The notes under the pieces are model-generated. The model made no database searches. It saw only the letters and a program-made list of their open reading frames with translations, and was not told the origin of the DNA. From Flammeovirgaceae bacterium UBA7330 (GTDB lineage: Bacteria > Bacteroidota > Bacteroidia > Cytophagales > Cyclobacteriaceae), in the NCBI GenBank assembly GCA_002471275.1, contig DKPQ01000005.1:496001-560000 (forward strand): DNA of 64,000 bases, read 5' to 3'. This document shows, one piece after another, positions 8,578-17,417 of this stretch (its first letter is position 1; every line of letters begins with the position of its first letter). The translations under genes were made by a program, and so were the position numbers.

Positions 8578-10104
8578 ATGGACTATTTAAAACTGACAAG
8601 TCAACAAAAACTCAAGATCACTACGCTTGGGACACTCAAGAGTACCGGTTATCAGCCCATCTCTGTGAAAGAAGAGCTGAGAGGAAATCTTATTAAAAAG
8701 CTGAAGAATAAGGAGAAGGTTTTTGAGGGCATCTGGGGCTATGAAGATACTGTTGTACCTGATGTGGAACGCGCTATTCTGGCTAGGCATAACATAAATT
8801 TTCTGGGGCTCAGAGGTCAGGCAAAAACGCGGATGGCCAGGATGATGATCCATTTGTTGGATGAATATATTCCAGCCATCAAAGATTCAGAGCTCAGAGA
8901 CGATCCACTGGATCCGTTATCATCCTTTGGAAAGACACAGATAAAAGAACACGGGGATGAAACACCTATCGTGTGGATACATCGTGACGACAGATACACC
9001 GAAAAACTGGCCACTCCGGACGTTTCTATTGCTGACCTGATAGGTGATGTCGATCCTATCAAGGCGGCTACACTGAAATTACCGTACTCTGATGAGCGTG
9101 TAATCCATTATGGTCTCATCCCAAGATCCCACCGAGGTATTTTCGTTATCAATGAGCTGCCTGATTTACAGCCCAGGATACAGGTGGCACTGTTCAATAT
9201 TCTACAGGAAGGAGATATTCAAATCCGTGGATTTTCGCTGCGGTTACCACTGGATATTCAGTTTGTATTCACTGCAAACCCGGAGGATTATACCAATAGA
9301 GGTAGTATCGTTACACCTTTGAAAGACAGGATCGACAGCCAGATCATCACCCACTATCCTAAATCAATTGATATTGGGAAGAAGATCACGGCCCAGGAGG
9401 CCAGGATCAAAGAAAGTAAAGACATCCGGGTCTTTGATATGATGAAAGACCTGATTGAGCAAATTGCTTTTGAAGCCCGGGAAAGTGAATATGTAGATGC
9501 TAAGAGTGGTGTTTCTGCCCGACTGACGATTTCAGCCTATGAAAACCTGATGAGTGCCACTGAGAGACGGTTGTTGTTGTCCGGTGAGAAGGAGACATTT
9601 ACGCGGGTATCTGATCTTATTGGTGTGATCCCATCCATCACAGGTAAGGTAGAGCTGGTGTATGAAGGCGAACAGGAGGGGGCTGGCATAGTGGCTCAGA
9701 ATCTTGTAGGAAAGGCTATCAGGAAACAATTCATCAATTATTTCCCTGATCCTGAAAAGATCCGTAAAAATAAGGAGGCTCCCAATCCTTACAGCCAGAT
9801 CACGGATTGGTTTGGGGAAGGCAATATGGTAGATATTTTATACGATTCCAGTTTCAGTGAATATGAAAAAACACTCAAGAGCGTTCCAGGATTAGGGGAG
9901 CTCATTAATAAGTATCATCAGAAAGCTGAAAAGGAATTTAAGTTGTTTTTGATGGAGTTTGCGCTTCATGGTTTATCGGAATATAGCATGCTAAGTAAGC
10001 ATGGTCTGGAGAGAGGGATGCAGTTTAAAGATTTGCTAAGTAGCATGTTTTCGATGCCAGGAATGGGTGATGAAGAAGGAGAGGATGAGGATGACAATTT
10101 TTGA
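8578..10104 (+). CDS. MoxR/magnesium-chelatase ChlI-like AAA+ ATPase
   Basis: 508 residues. Walker A is GLRGQAKT at 77-84 (Lys83). Walker B reads GIFVINE, with Asn192-Glu193 instead of Asp-Glu; I recall this NE form in this subfamily, so it is probably normal. FTANPEDYTNRG is sensor 1 and LKDRIDSQ carries the likely arginine finger. The beta-hairpin insert between Walker A and B (IVWIHRDDRYTEKLATPDVS) is characteristic of the ChlI clade. The C-terminal part is helical and ends in a very acidic tail (GDEEGEDEDDNF). The gene is the middle member of a tight three-gene run with the VWA protein before and an AlbA_2 protein after. Bacteriochlorophyll genes are absent, so this is a general MoxR-VWA remodelling system, not a chelatase. 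Confidence 0.9.
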   Translation: MDYLKLTSQQKLKITTLGTLKSTGYQPISVKEELRGNLIKKLKNKEKVFEGIWGYEDTVVPDVERAILARHNINFLGLRGQAKTRMARMMIHLLDEYIPAIKDSELRDDPLDPLSSFGKTQIKEHGDETPIVWIHRDDRYTEKLATPDVSIADLIGDVDPIKAATLKLPYSDERVIHYGLIPRSHRGIFVINELPDLQPRIQVALFNILQEGDIQIRGFSLRLPLDIQFVFTANPEDYTNRGSIVTPLKDRIDSQIITHYPKSIDIGKKITAQEARIKESKDIRVFDMMKDLIEQIAFEARESEYVDAKSGVSARLTISAYENLMSATERRLLLSGEKETFTRVSDLIGVIPSITGKVELVYEGEQEGAGIVAQNLVGKAIRKQFINYFPDPEKIRKNKEAPNPYSQITDWFGEGNMVDILYDSSFSEYEKTLKSVPGLGELINKYHQKAEKEFKLFLMEFALHGLSEYSMLSKHGLERGMQFKDLLSSMFSMPGMGDEEGEDEDDNF

Positions 10105-10121
10105 TTTGAAATACGCTGGCA

Positions 10122-10769
10122 GTGGACTTACAAGAAATCAAAAGATTGATATATCGTGGAGAAGGCGATCAGGTTGAGTTTAAGCACAAAGTTAGCCACC
10201 CTGAGAAAGTCATCCGGGAGGTTGTGGCATTTGCAAATGCCCAAGGTGGTCATCTGATCATCGGTGTAGATGATGATGGCAGGATTTCCGGGCTGAAGTA
10301 TGCTGATGATGATCACTACCTGCTCAATAAGGCCATAGAAGAGCTTTGCAAGCCTGCGATCAGGTATACATCCGAGATCATACCCATATCAGAAAAACGG
10401 TCCATCATACATTACCATATTTATGAGGGGGAGGAAAAGCCTTACTATGCTTTTCTGAATAAAAAACACCGATATGGTAAAGCCTTTGTAAGGGTGGAAG
10501 ATCGTAGTGTGCAAGCCAGTCCCGAAATCAGAAAGATCCTCAAGCTGACACAGCGATCGAATGGAGCTCATATAGCCTATGGCAATCACGAGCAGGCATT
10601 GTTCAATTATTTAAAGGACCATGATGATATCACCATCAACAGGTATCGGGAGGTGACAGGGCTTGAGCAGAAGGAAGCTTCTGAGCTTTTCATTCGGTTG
10701 GTATTGGCCAATTTGTTAAAGATCATTCCACAAGAGAAAGAAGACTTATTTGTTGCAGTGGAGGAGTAA
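10122..10769 (+). CDS. AlbA_2 (Schlafen-like) putative DNA-binding domain protein
   Basis: 215 residues from a GTG at 10122; no ATG lies near the conserved start. The N-terminal 120 residues match the AlbA_2 domain pattern: GEGDQVEFKHKV, then FANAQGGHLIIGVDDDGRISGL, then RYGKAFVRVEDRSVQAS. The C-terminal 80 residues look like a winged helix (YREVTGLEQKEASELFIRLVLANLLKII). Proteins of this type are often annotated as ATP- or nucleic-acid-binding regulators; the exact role is not known. It follows the AAA+ gene by 17 bp on the same strand and is probably in the same transcript. Some AlbA_2 proteins are part of defence loci, but no nuclease, helicase or methylase is beside it here. Confidence 0.8.
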   Translation: MDLQEIKRLIYRGEGDQVEFKHKVSHPEKVIREVVAFANAQGGHLIIGVDDDGRISGLKYADDDHYLLNKAIEELCKPAIRYTSEIIPISEKRSIIHYHIYEGEEKPYYAFLNKKHRYGKAFVRVEDRSVQASPEIRKILKLTQRSNGAHIAYGNHEQALFNYLKDHDDITINRYREVTGLEQKEASELFIRLVLANLLKIIPQEKEDLFVAVEE

Positions 10770-11027
10770 ACGGTTCAATGCTCCAAGTTGAAGTTAAATG
10801 ATAGACAGATCAGTTAAACGTAGCGGGTCCAAAGATCTGAAAAATCACCTGGGTTTCTGAATCTTCGTGACAGACTTAAGGGTATAAACACTTGACCAGC
10901 AGGTCACACCAATAGTTTATGTGGATAAATATTTAAAAAATTATCACATTACACCTGCCATATTTACACGACAATTCATAATATTACAACAGCCGCATTT
11001 TTATTGTAAACCACCAGGGACCGACAA

Positions 11028-12365
11028 ATGGCAAGGACTAAGAAGGAGAAGAAAATATTCGTTTTAGATACATCAGTCATCCTTTATTCGCATGACTCCA
11101 TACTCAACTTTCAGGAACACGATGTAGGAATACCCATTACCGTTTTAGAAGAGCTTGACTCATTTAAGAAGGGGAATGACACCAAAAATTTTGAAGCCCG
11201 GGAATTCACCCGGTTGATTGATTCCCTGGCGAAAGGACATATGCTTCAAAATTGGATCCCTTTGAATGGCAAAAACAAAGGGAAATTTAAGGTGTTGATG
11301 GAATCTGACAGCACGATAGATGCATGTAAGGTTTTCGGAGACAATAAGAATGACCACCGGATCCTAAATGCAGCTCTGGCGCTAAAAGAAGTTGAAAAAG
11401 ACAAAAAGGTCATTCTGGTCAGCAAAGACATCAACCTTCGCCTCAAAGCCAAGTCCCTGGATATCCTGGCTGAGGATTACGAGACAGGTAAAATCAAAAA
11501 TGTCAATACCCTTCACACGGGTAAGGAGGAGCTCGATGGAGTAGCCTCTGCAGACATAGATACGCTTTTCAAGAAAGGGTCGATAGCCACCGAAAGAGTG
11601 CTCAAAATGGTGAAGCCGATCTCCAACATGTTTTATATCCTGAAGAGCGAAAAGAATTCCGTATTGGCTTCTTATAACCCTGTCACGGAAGAGGTAAGCA
11701 AGGTAGAAAAGACATCGGTTTACGGGATCAAACCAAAAAATGCCGAGCAGACTTTTGCAATCAATGCCATGCTCAACCCGGAAGTGCGCCTGGTAAGTAT
11801 TACAGGTGTAGCGGGAACGGGAAAGACCTTATTGGCACTGGCATCGGCACTGGAGCAACGCAGGAAATACAAACAGATCTACCTGGCCCGGCCCATTGTA
11901 CCATTGAGCAATAAAGACATCGGTTACCTTCCTGGCGACATTAAGTCGAAATTGAACCCTTATATGGAGCCACTTTGGGATAACCTGAAATTCATCCAAA
12001 ATCAGTTTAAGGAAGCGGATAAGGAGTATAAGAATATCACGGAGATGGTGAACCAGGAAAAGCTGGTGATCACTCCTTTGGCTTATATCAGGGGAAGAAG
12101 TCTATCGAACATCTTTTTTATTGTGGATGAAGCGCAGAACTTAACTCCTCATGAGATCAAAACAATCATTACCAGGGCCGGAGAAAACACAAAAATTGTA
12201 TTCACGGGGGATATCTACCAGATAGACACACCCTATCTCGACTCACAAAGTAATGGATTGTCTTACCTGATCGACAGGATCCAGAACCATCCCATGTATG
12301 CACATGTGACCCTCGAGAAGGGAGAACGCTCTGACCTGGCTAATCTGGCCAATGAGTTGTTGTAA
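11028..12365 (+). CDS. PIN domain-PhoH family ATPase
   Basis: 445 residues with two domains. Residues about 8-150 form a PIN-type RNase fold, with acidic residues in VLDTSVILYSHD, TVLEELDSFKKG and NDHRILNAAL. Residues about 235-445 form a PhoH P-loop ATPase: Walker A GVAGTGKT at 260-267 (Lys266) and IFFIVDEAQNLTPHE with the Walker B Asp-Glu, followed by KIVFTGDIYQID. PIN-PhoH fusions are proposed RNA helicase-nucleases. The upstream 258 bp contain no gene and are AT-rich near the start. The stand-alone gene has no obvious partner; the VWA-AAA-AlbA_2 run ends 258 bp earlier. Confidence 0.92.
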   Translation: MARTKKEKKIFVLDTSVILYSHDSILNFQEHDVGIPITVLEELDSFKKGNDTKNFEAREFTRLIDSLAKGHMLQNWIPLNGKNKGKFKVLMESDSTIDACKVFGDNKNDHRILNAALALKEVEKDKKVILVSKDINLRLKAKSLDILAEDYETGKIKNVNTLHTGKEELDGVASADIDTLFKKGSIATERVLKMVKPISNMFYILKSEKNSVLASYNPVTEEVSKVEKTSVYGIKPKNAEQTFAINAMLNPEVRLVSITGVAGTGKTLLALASALEQRRKYKQIYLARPIVPLSNKDIGYLPGDIKSKLNPYMEPLWDNLKFIQNQFKEADKEYKNITEMVNQEKLVITPLAYIRGRSLSNIFFIVDEAQNLTPHEIKTIITRAGENTKIVFTGDIYQIDTPYLDSQSNGLSYLIDRIQNHPMYAHVTLEKGERSDLANLANELL

Positions 12366-12461
12366 TCCGATGCTCCGGTCTTAACACAGGAAGGCTGTTA
12401 ATCCGCATAGTACCATTATCCAGGATAAATGCTATATTTATATAAGCACCCTGGATACAAA

Positions 12462-13121
12462 ATGCGATTTATCATCCTGCTTATGATCACATTTTTCAGT
12501 ACTTGTTCCTACAAGCAACCAGACATTACCGGATTGTGGAAATTGGTAAAAGTGGAAAAAGATGGATTTATTAAGGAGGCTGGTAATACCTATGTGGAGA
12601 TCAGGCCAAACAGCAGTTTCGCGGTTTCAAGGACTTCCGGTGATATCGTTGGGGTGTATAAGTTAAATGGAAACAGGCTGGAATTACATAGTTGGGACAA
12701 TACCTGGTTTAATACCGACTGGGAAGTGAGTAATGACCATGATATACTTAAATGGCACGGTCTGGAGTATGGTTTCGGAAATGTTTTCCTTAAGTTCCAT
12801 AAAGTGGATAAAATCCCGGAATTTTCAGACTTTAGAGATGCCGTGACAGGCAAATGGCAATTGTATAAAACCCGAACAAAAAAAGGTGTCAGTCATGTAT
12901 CTGAAACCTGGTTTATAATTGGTGAGGATGACAAGTACCAAATAATAGCAAAAGATGAAATTCTGGAAGAGGGTAGCGCAATAATTAATCCCAGACATCA
13001 AAAGATCATCTTTGAAAATGATCAGATTACATGGAATGCATGGTTTTACGGAAAAGAATTACGACTGGAAAATAAAAAACTTAGCTTGCAATATAGTTTG
13101 AGGAAAACATCAGATAAATAG
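12462..13121 (+). CDS. Lipoprotein with two lipocalin-like repeats
   Basis: The ATG at 12462 is preferred over that at 12429 because MRFIILLMITFFSTC forms a lipoprotein signal peptide with the Cys at residue 15. The mature part has two similar halves, each starting with a short Gly-Trp motif (ITGLWKLVKVE near 23 and VTGKWQLYKTR near 139) and rich in beta strands. These match the lipocalin-like pattern common in Bacteroidota lipoproteins. It is probably anchored in the outer membrane. The ligand and function are unknown. It lies between phoH and the convergent crtZ gene, 2 bp from the crtZ stop. Confidence 0.7.
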   Translation: MRFIILLMITFFSTCSYKQPDITGLWKLVKVEKDGFIKEAGNTYVEIRPNSSFAVSRTSGDIVGVYKLNGNRLELHSWDNTWFNTDWEVSNDHDILKWHGLEYGFGNVFLKFHKVDKIPEFSDFRDAVTGKWQLYKTRTKKGVSHVSETWFIIGEDDKYQIIAKDEILEEGSAIINPRHQKIIFENDQITWNAWFYGKELRLENKKLSLQYSLRKTSDK

Positions 13122-13123
13122 AC

Positions 13124-13597
13124 TCAGGCTTTCACTTTTTCCTTTTCATACTTTTTAGGGGCATAGAGAAACCCGAAGGCTTTAGCTCCTTCTTTGGAGT
13201 GAGTCTCGTGGTGTACATAGTGTGCCCTGATGATCCTTTTTAAGTACTTGCTTTTAGCCTTGAAGGGTATTTTGATACGTCGATGTACAATTACATCGTG
13301 GAATATGAAGTAGAATATACCGTAAGCCAGGATCCCAAAACCGATAAATTTTAGCCAGCTCACATTGGGAGCATTGTATCCAATCATGATCAGCGCAATG
13401 GAAGGGATGCTAAAAACCAGGGCAAACAGATCGTTTCGCTCAAGCGGATGAGGGTGGACCCGATGGTGAGATCTGTGCCATCTCCACATAAAGCCATGCA
13501 TGATATACTTATGGGTAAACCAGGCCACTCCTTCCATCAAAATGAAAGCTCCGAGAAATAACAATGTATTGATCAACCAGACCATATTAATAAGCAT
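13124..13597 (-). CDS. crtZ: Beta-carotene hydroxylase CrtZ
   Basis: 157 residues with membrane segments and the di-iron histidine clusters of CrtZ: HKYIMH, then HRSHH, then FHDVIVH and HYVHH. The last cluster is followed by the family's GAKAFGFLYAPKKYE. CrtZ hydroxylates the beta-ionone rings of carotenoids (beta-carotene to zeaxanthin). It follows ispH and overlaps it by 11 bp if translation starts at the ATG at 13597; the second Met (13585) would start just after the ispH stop. The two genes are thus translationally coupled, and both would be driven by the promoter region near 14.5 kb. A beta-cyclic carotenoid substrate implies a lycopene cyclase elsewhere in the genome. Confidence 0.93.
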   Translation of the reverse strand: MLINMVWLINTLLFLGAFILMEGVAWFTHKYIMHGFMWRWHRSHHRVHPHPLERNDLFALVFSIPSIALIMIGYNAPNVSWLKFIGFGILAYGIFYFIFHDVIVHRRIKIPFKAKSKYLKRIIRAHYVHHETHSKEGAKAFGFLYAPKKYEKEKVKA

Positions 13598-14432
13598 CCA
13601 ATTCAGCTTTGACCTCTTCCATCAACCACATAGGTGTAGAGGTTGCTCCACATATACCCACTGTGTCGCCTGTCGAGAACCATTCCTTCTTCAATTCCCG
13701 TTTATTGGAAACAAAGTAAGTATCTGAGTTATTTTCCTTACAGATATTATATAAAACTTTTCCATTGGAGGATTTTGTTCCTGAGACAAACACAATTTTA
13801 TCATATTCCCGGGCAAAATTTCGTAATTCTTTGTCACGATTGGAAACCTGGCGGCAGATGGTATCGTTTGCGGTCACTTCAAAGCCATTTTTGATCAACT
13901 TTTCTTTAATCGCATAGAAGTTGTCAGTACTTTTTGTTGTCTGGCTATAGAGGGTGATCTTTTGAGGCAGATTGGCGATGTCAAGCTCATTGAAGTCCTG
14001 AAAGACCACAGCATTGTCATTGGTTTGTCCCAGGAGGCCAACTACTTCTGCATGACCATGTTTGCCATAGATATAGATCTTTTCTTCTTTATCGTATGAA
14101 TTTTTGATTCGGTTTTGAAGCTTCAACACTACAGGACAAGAGGCGTCAATTAATGTAAGATTGTTGTTGATGGCCAATTCATAGGTGCTGGGAGGCTCAC
14201 CATGCGCACGGATAAGTACTTTCGCATCCTTGATGGATTGTAGTTCATCGTGACTGATGATTTTCAAACCTTTGGCTTCAAGCCGCTTCACCTCTTCATC
14301 ATTGTGGACAATATCACCCAGGCAGTACAAATGACCATCCGTATTGAGGATTTCCTCCGCAATTTCAATGGCATAGACCACTCCAAAGCAAAAGCCCGAA
14401 TTTTGATCGATATGGGTATGAAGCTTTAACAC
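13587..14432 (-). CDS. ispH: 4-hydroxy-3-methylbut-2-enyl diphosphate reductase IspH (LytB)
   Basis: 281 residues, the normal IspH length, with the three Fe-S cluster cysteines in their family contexts: Cys15 (SGFCFGV), Cys99 (DASCPVV) and Cys193 (TICRQVSNR). HGEPP and the VSGTKSSNG and TPMWLMEEV motifs are also present. IspH makes IPP and DMAPP in the last step of the MEP isoprenoid pathway. Placing it in front of crtZ puts precursor supply under the same control as carotenoid modification. Its upstream region (14433-14555) carries the 15-base motif shared with the CarH-like regulator gene. No other MEP-pathway gene is in the window. Confidence 0.96.
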   Translation of the reverse strand: MLKLHTHIDQNSGFCFGVVYAIEIAEEILNTDGHLYCLGDIVHNDEEVKRLEAKGLKIISHDELQSIKDAKVLIRAHGEPPSTYELAINNNLTLIDASCPVVLKLQNRIKNSYDKEEKIYIYGKHGHAEVVGLLGQTNDNAVVFQDFNELDIANLPQKITLYSQTTKSTDNFYAIKEKLIKNGFEVTANDTICRQVSNRDKELRNFAREYDKIVFVSGTKSSNGKVLYNICKENNSDTYFVSNKRELKKEWFSTGDTVGICGATSTPMWLMEEVKAELDAY

Positions 14433-14466
14433 CTTACTTTACTTTCTCTTTTCCCAACAACAGAAT

Positions 14467-14512
14467 GTTCGCCTAAAAGTTTAAGCTTTAGAAATAAAAA
14501 TTTATTGCGAAC
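14467..14512 (-). promoter_or_regulatory. Probable ispH-crtZ promoter with motif shared with the CarH-like gene
   Basis: The minus strand at 14512-14498 reads GTTCGCAATAAATTT, identical to 18519-18505 in front of the CarH-like regulator. The TAAATTT part could be a -7 element. A second GTTCGC at 14467-14472 on the plus strand makes an inverted repeat with it (6-bp arms, outer span 46 bp). This is a candidate regulator-binding site; the exact identity of the two copies is directly visible, the function is inferred. Confidence 0.5.
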
Positions 14513-14555
14513 CTTTTCCCTTTTCCAGATCTATAAAACCTCGTCCGCGCATATT

Positions 14556-15392
14556 TTATAGTGCATTCAGTCTGCTTAGCACCAATGTCTTGGTAAGCAG
14601 TAGCAGCTTTATTACATCCGGAACCCGAATACGCTCCTGAAGAATTCTTCTTGGAGGCGTATGCTTGATCTTTTCGAAAAGTTTGGTGTAATAGACATAA
14701 GCCAGATAAACACCTCCCCGAGATGAAGAAGGCAATCTTCTGATGCCCTCCAGTGCCACTTCAAAATCAGATTGGATGTCGTCTTCAATCTTGATTTTAT
14801 CCTCTTCCGTAAAGGCATTAAAATCTACTTTAGGAAAATAGACCCTGCCTCGTTCGTCAAAATCGCTTTTGATATCGCGCAAAAAATTCACCTTCTGAAA
14901 TGCAGCACCTAAGCGTTTTGCAGGTTCCTTCAGCGACTCGTATTGTTTTTGATCGCCGTCACAAAATACATACAGACACATCAGTCCTACCACTTCTGCA
15001 GAACCATAAATGTATTCCTGGTATTGACTGATAGAGTAGGTTTCTTTTGTCAGATCCATTTCCATGCTCTTGAGGAATGCATCAATAAGCCCTCTGTCGA
15101 TGTTGTACTGATTGACGATCAACTGGAATGAATGCAGTACCGGATTTAGACTTATTTTTTCGTCCAGTGCCAGGTAAGTGTCTTTCTTAAAACGCTCTAA
15201 AAGCACACGTTTATCGTGATCATGGAAGGTGTCTACTATCTCATCAGCATATCGCACAAAACCATAGATGGCATAGATAGGCAGCCGGAGGTGTTTATGT
15301 AGCGTCTTGATCCCCAGGGTGAATGAGGTGCTATAATTTTGAGTGATTACCCGGCTGCACTCAAGGTTTGTACGTGTAAATAGGTCATGCAT
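14556..15392 (-). CDS. crtB: Phytoene synthase CrtB
   Basis: 278 residues from the ATG at 15392; the in-frame ATG at 15422 would add ten residues not typical of the family, while MHDLFTRTNLECSRVITQNYSTSF matches the usual CrtB start. CrtB condenses two GGPP molecules to phytoene. Both Asp-rich motifs are visible (VRYADEIVD and LRDIKSDFDERGRVYFP). The gene starts 10 bp after the crtI stop, so crtB is the last gene of the sigma-crtI-crtB operon. GGPP synthase (crtE) is not in the window. After the stop there are 123 bp before the ispH start, containing the ispH promoter region. Confidence 0.95.
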   Translation of the reverse strand: MHDLFTRTNLECSRVITQNYSTSFTLGIKTLHKHLRLPIYAIYGFVRYADEIVDTFHDHDKRVLLERFKKDTYLALDEKISLNPVLHSFQLIVNQYNIDRGLIDAFLKSMEMDLTKETYSISQYQEYIYGSAEVVGLMCLYVFCDGDQKQYESLKEPAKRLGAAFQKVNFLRDIKSDFDERGRVYFPKVDFNAFTEEDKIKIEDDIQSDFEVALEGIRRLPSSSRGGVYLAYVYYTKLFEKIKHTPPRRILQERIRVPDVIKLLLLTKTLVLSRLNAL

Positions 15393-15402
15393 CCTAATAA
15401 AT

Positions 15403-16872
15403 TTACGAAAATTCTCTTTCAATTTCTCTGCTAACTACTTCACCTGAGATAATTGCCGGAGGTACTCCGGGCCCGGGAACAGTCAGTTGTCCGGTATGGT
15501 AGAGGTTTTTTACCTTCTTATTCTTTAATGAGGGCCTTAAAATGGCTGTTTGAAGCAAAGTATTCGCCAACCCATAGGCATTGCCTTTGAAGGAATGATA
15601 ATCAGAAATAAAATCTTTGTGGGCGAAGCTTTTTTTGTAAACGATGTGAGACCTGATGTCGACTCCCGTAAAAACAAACAGCTTGTTGACAATCAGGTCA
15701 AAATACTTTTCTCTGATCTCCTCAGTATCTTCAAGGTCAGGGGCTACGGGTATCAGTACCACGAGGTTTTCTCCATTTGCAGGAGCAACAGCGGGATCTG
15801 TCTTTGAAGTGACCGACGCATAAAGCAAGGGTTTTTTAGGCCACTTTGGATCGACATATATATCTGATGCGTGTTGTTTAAAGTCCTCATCAAAAAACAA
15901 CACATGATGCAACATACCCGGCAGTTTGGTATTTAAACCAATGTAGAAAAGCAGGGAGGAGGGAGCCATGATCCTGCTGTCCCAGTATTTTTGGGTGTAG
16001 CTTCGGAAATTTTCCGGCAGTAACTGCTGGTCGACGTAATGATAATCAGCTCCGGCAACTACTACATCAACAGGAAATTCGTTGTCGGGAGTGATAAGTT
16101 TTTCAACAGATTTACCTTGAAAGGCCATTTCCTTTACTGGCTGATTGTAGTGAAAACGCACCCCCAAATCCTTAGCCAGGGTCTCCATGGCCCTAACGAC
16201 CTCAAACATACCCTTTTCAGGATACCATGTGCCCAGCTTAATATCCGCATAATTCATTAGGCTGTAGAGCGCAGGCGTAGATTCTGCTGTGGAGCCCAGA
16301 AAGAGTACCGGAAATTCCATGAGTTGGATCAGCTTCTCATCTTTGAAAAATTTTCTGATGTGAGAACTCATAGAGGTAAAAACATCCATTTTGAATAGGC
16401 CTGTCAACAATGCCGGATCGAGAAACTCAGTCAATGACCTGGAAGGTTTATAGACAAGCTTATTGATGCCTACCTCATATTTGTATTCAGCTTGCTTAAG
16501 AAAAATTTTAAGCTTTTCGGCGCTACCATCCTCAATGCTTTCAAAAAGGTTGTATAGTTGTTGAAGGTCAGCGGGTAGATCAACGTATTGATCCTGAAAT
16601 TTAACCCGATAGGATGGATCTAGTCTGTGGAGCTTATAATAGTCTGATGGTGTTTTATCGAAGTGAGCAAAGAACCGCTCAAATACATTGGGCATCCAAT
16701 ACCATGAAGGCCCCATGTCAAAAGTGTAGCCCGATTGTTTTAGCTGCCGGGCTCTGCCACCTGGTCCACTGTTTTTTTCGAGTACAGTAACCTCATAACC
16801 TGATTTGGCCAGATGACAAGCAGCCGAAAGGCTGGAAAACCCTGAGCCAATAATCCCAACCTTTCGTCTCAT
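15403..16872 (-). CDS. crtI: Phytoene desaturase CrtI
   Basis: 489 residues, the full family length. The N-terminal FAD-binding Rossmann motif is VGIIGSGFSSLSAACHLAKSG followed by VLEKNSGPGGRA. The bacterial CrtI signature near the C-terminus is YHTGQLTVPGPGVPPAIISG. The middle GYTFDMGPSWYWMP segment is also typical. CrtI converts phytoene to lycopene (or neurosporene) by successive desaturations, associated with the membrane. It begins 9 bp after the sigma factor stop and ends 10 bp before crtB, so the three genes form one operon. Confidence 0.96.
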   Translation of the reverse strand: MRRKVGIIGSGFSSLSAACHLAKSGYEVTVLEKNSGPGGRARQLKQSGYTFDMGPSWYWMPNVFERFFAHFDKTPSDYYKLHRLDPSYRVKFQDQYVDLPADLQQLYNLFESIEDGSAEKLKIFLKQAEYKYEVGINKLVYKPSRSLTEFLDPALLTGLFKMDVFTSMSSHIRKFFKDEKLIQLMEFPVLFLGSTAESTPALYSLMNYADIKLGTWYPEKGMFEVVRAMETLAKDLGVRFHYNQPVKEMAFQGKSVEKLITPDNEFPVDVVVAGADYHYVDQQLLPENFRSYTQKYWDSRIMAPSSLLFYIGLNTKLPGMLHHVLFFDEDFKQHASDIYVDPKWPKKPLLYASVTSKTDPAVAPANGENLVVLIPVAPDLEDTEEIREKYFDLIVNKLFVFTGVDIRSHIVYKKSFAHKDFISDYHSFKGNAYGLANTLLQTAILRPSLKNKKVKNLYHTGQLTVPGPGVPPAIISGEVVSREIEREFS

Positions 16873-16881
16873 TATTTAAAT

Positions 16882-17391
16882 TTAGTCTTTCCCGTATACT
16901 TTTAGTTTCTTTTTCAATTCTTTGCGTGCAATGTGAATTCTGTTTTTCACCGTTCCTATCGGAATGTTTAATCTTTCGGCTATCTCCTGATACTTAAATC
17001 CCCTAAAATGCATTACAAAGGGATCTCGATATGTCTGCTGTAAATTTTCCACTGCGTTATTGATGTCTTTCATGGAAAAATTTGAATAAGCACCATTCTC
17101 AATCATGGCATCACTGCTATTGATATAATGAAGGTTATCCGTTGTATCAATAAAAGTGTTTCTTCTCACCATCCGTTGATAGTTGGTGATGAATGTGTTT
17201 TTCATGATGGTATACATCCATGCTTTCAGGTTTGTACCCTTAGCAAACTTTTCCCTGTTTGTGTAAGCTTTAAGAAAAGTTTCTTGAATCAAATCATTCG
17301 CATCTTCAGTGTCCCTTGTAAGCTTGAGAGCAAAGGGTTTTAGGGATCCTGAGATTTCATTTACGTTGGAACTAAATTCTATTGCCGTCAT
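16882..17391 (-). CDS. ECF-type RNA polymerase sigma factor of the carotenoid operon
   Basis: 169 residues with sigma region 2 (DLIQETFLKAYTNREKF, then LKAWMYTIMKNTFITNYQR) and region 4 as a helix-turn-helix (YQEIAERLNIPIGTVKNRIHIARKELKKKL). No anti-sigma gene is adjacent, which is unusual for a classical ECF pair. Its position as the first gene of the operon with crtI and crtB suggests it drives carotenoid synthesis, comparable in logic to CarQ of Myxococcus. The CarH-like regulator gene lies just upstream on the same strand with a 208-bp gap holding paired repeats. A model in which the B12 photoreceptor represses this sigma gene in the dark fits the layout but is inference. Confidence 0.93.
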   Translation of the reverse strand: MTAIEFSSNVNEISGSLKPFALKLTRDTEDANDLIQETFLKAYTNREKFAKGTNLKAWMYTIMKNTFITNYQRMVRRNTFIDTTDNLHYINSSDAMIENGAYSNFSMKDINNAVENLQQTYRDPFVMHFRGFKYQEIAERLNIPIGTVKNRIHIARKELKKKLKVYGKD

Positions 17392-17417
17392 TCTTTCGAT
17401 TGTTTGTTGGTTTAAAG

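Noticed and set aside
8578..10104. Asn instead of Asp in Walker B as a sign of a dead ATPase
   Set aside because: I recall the INE form as common in this AAA+ subfamily; Walker A, sensor and arginine finger are intact.
10122..10769. AlbA_2 protein as part of an anti-phage defence island
   Set aside because: No nuclease, methylase, helicase or toxin gene is adjacent; both neighbours are housekeeping-like.
10770..11027. The 258-bp gap before phoH as a small RNA gene
   Set aside because: I see AT-rich sequence and no convincing hairpin with a T tail or known RNA motif.
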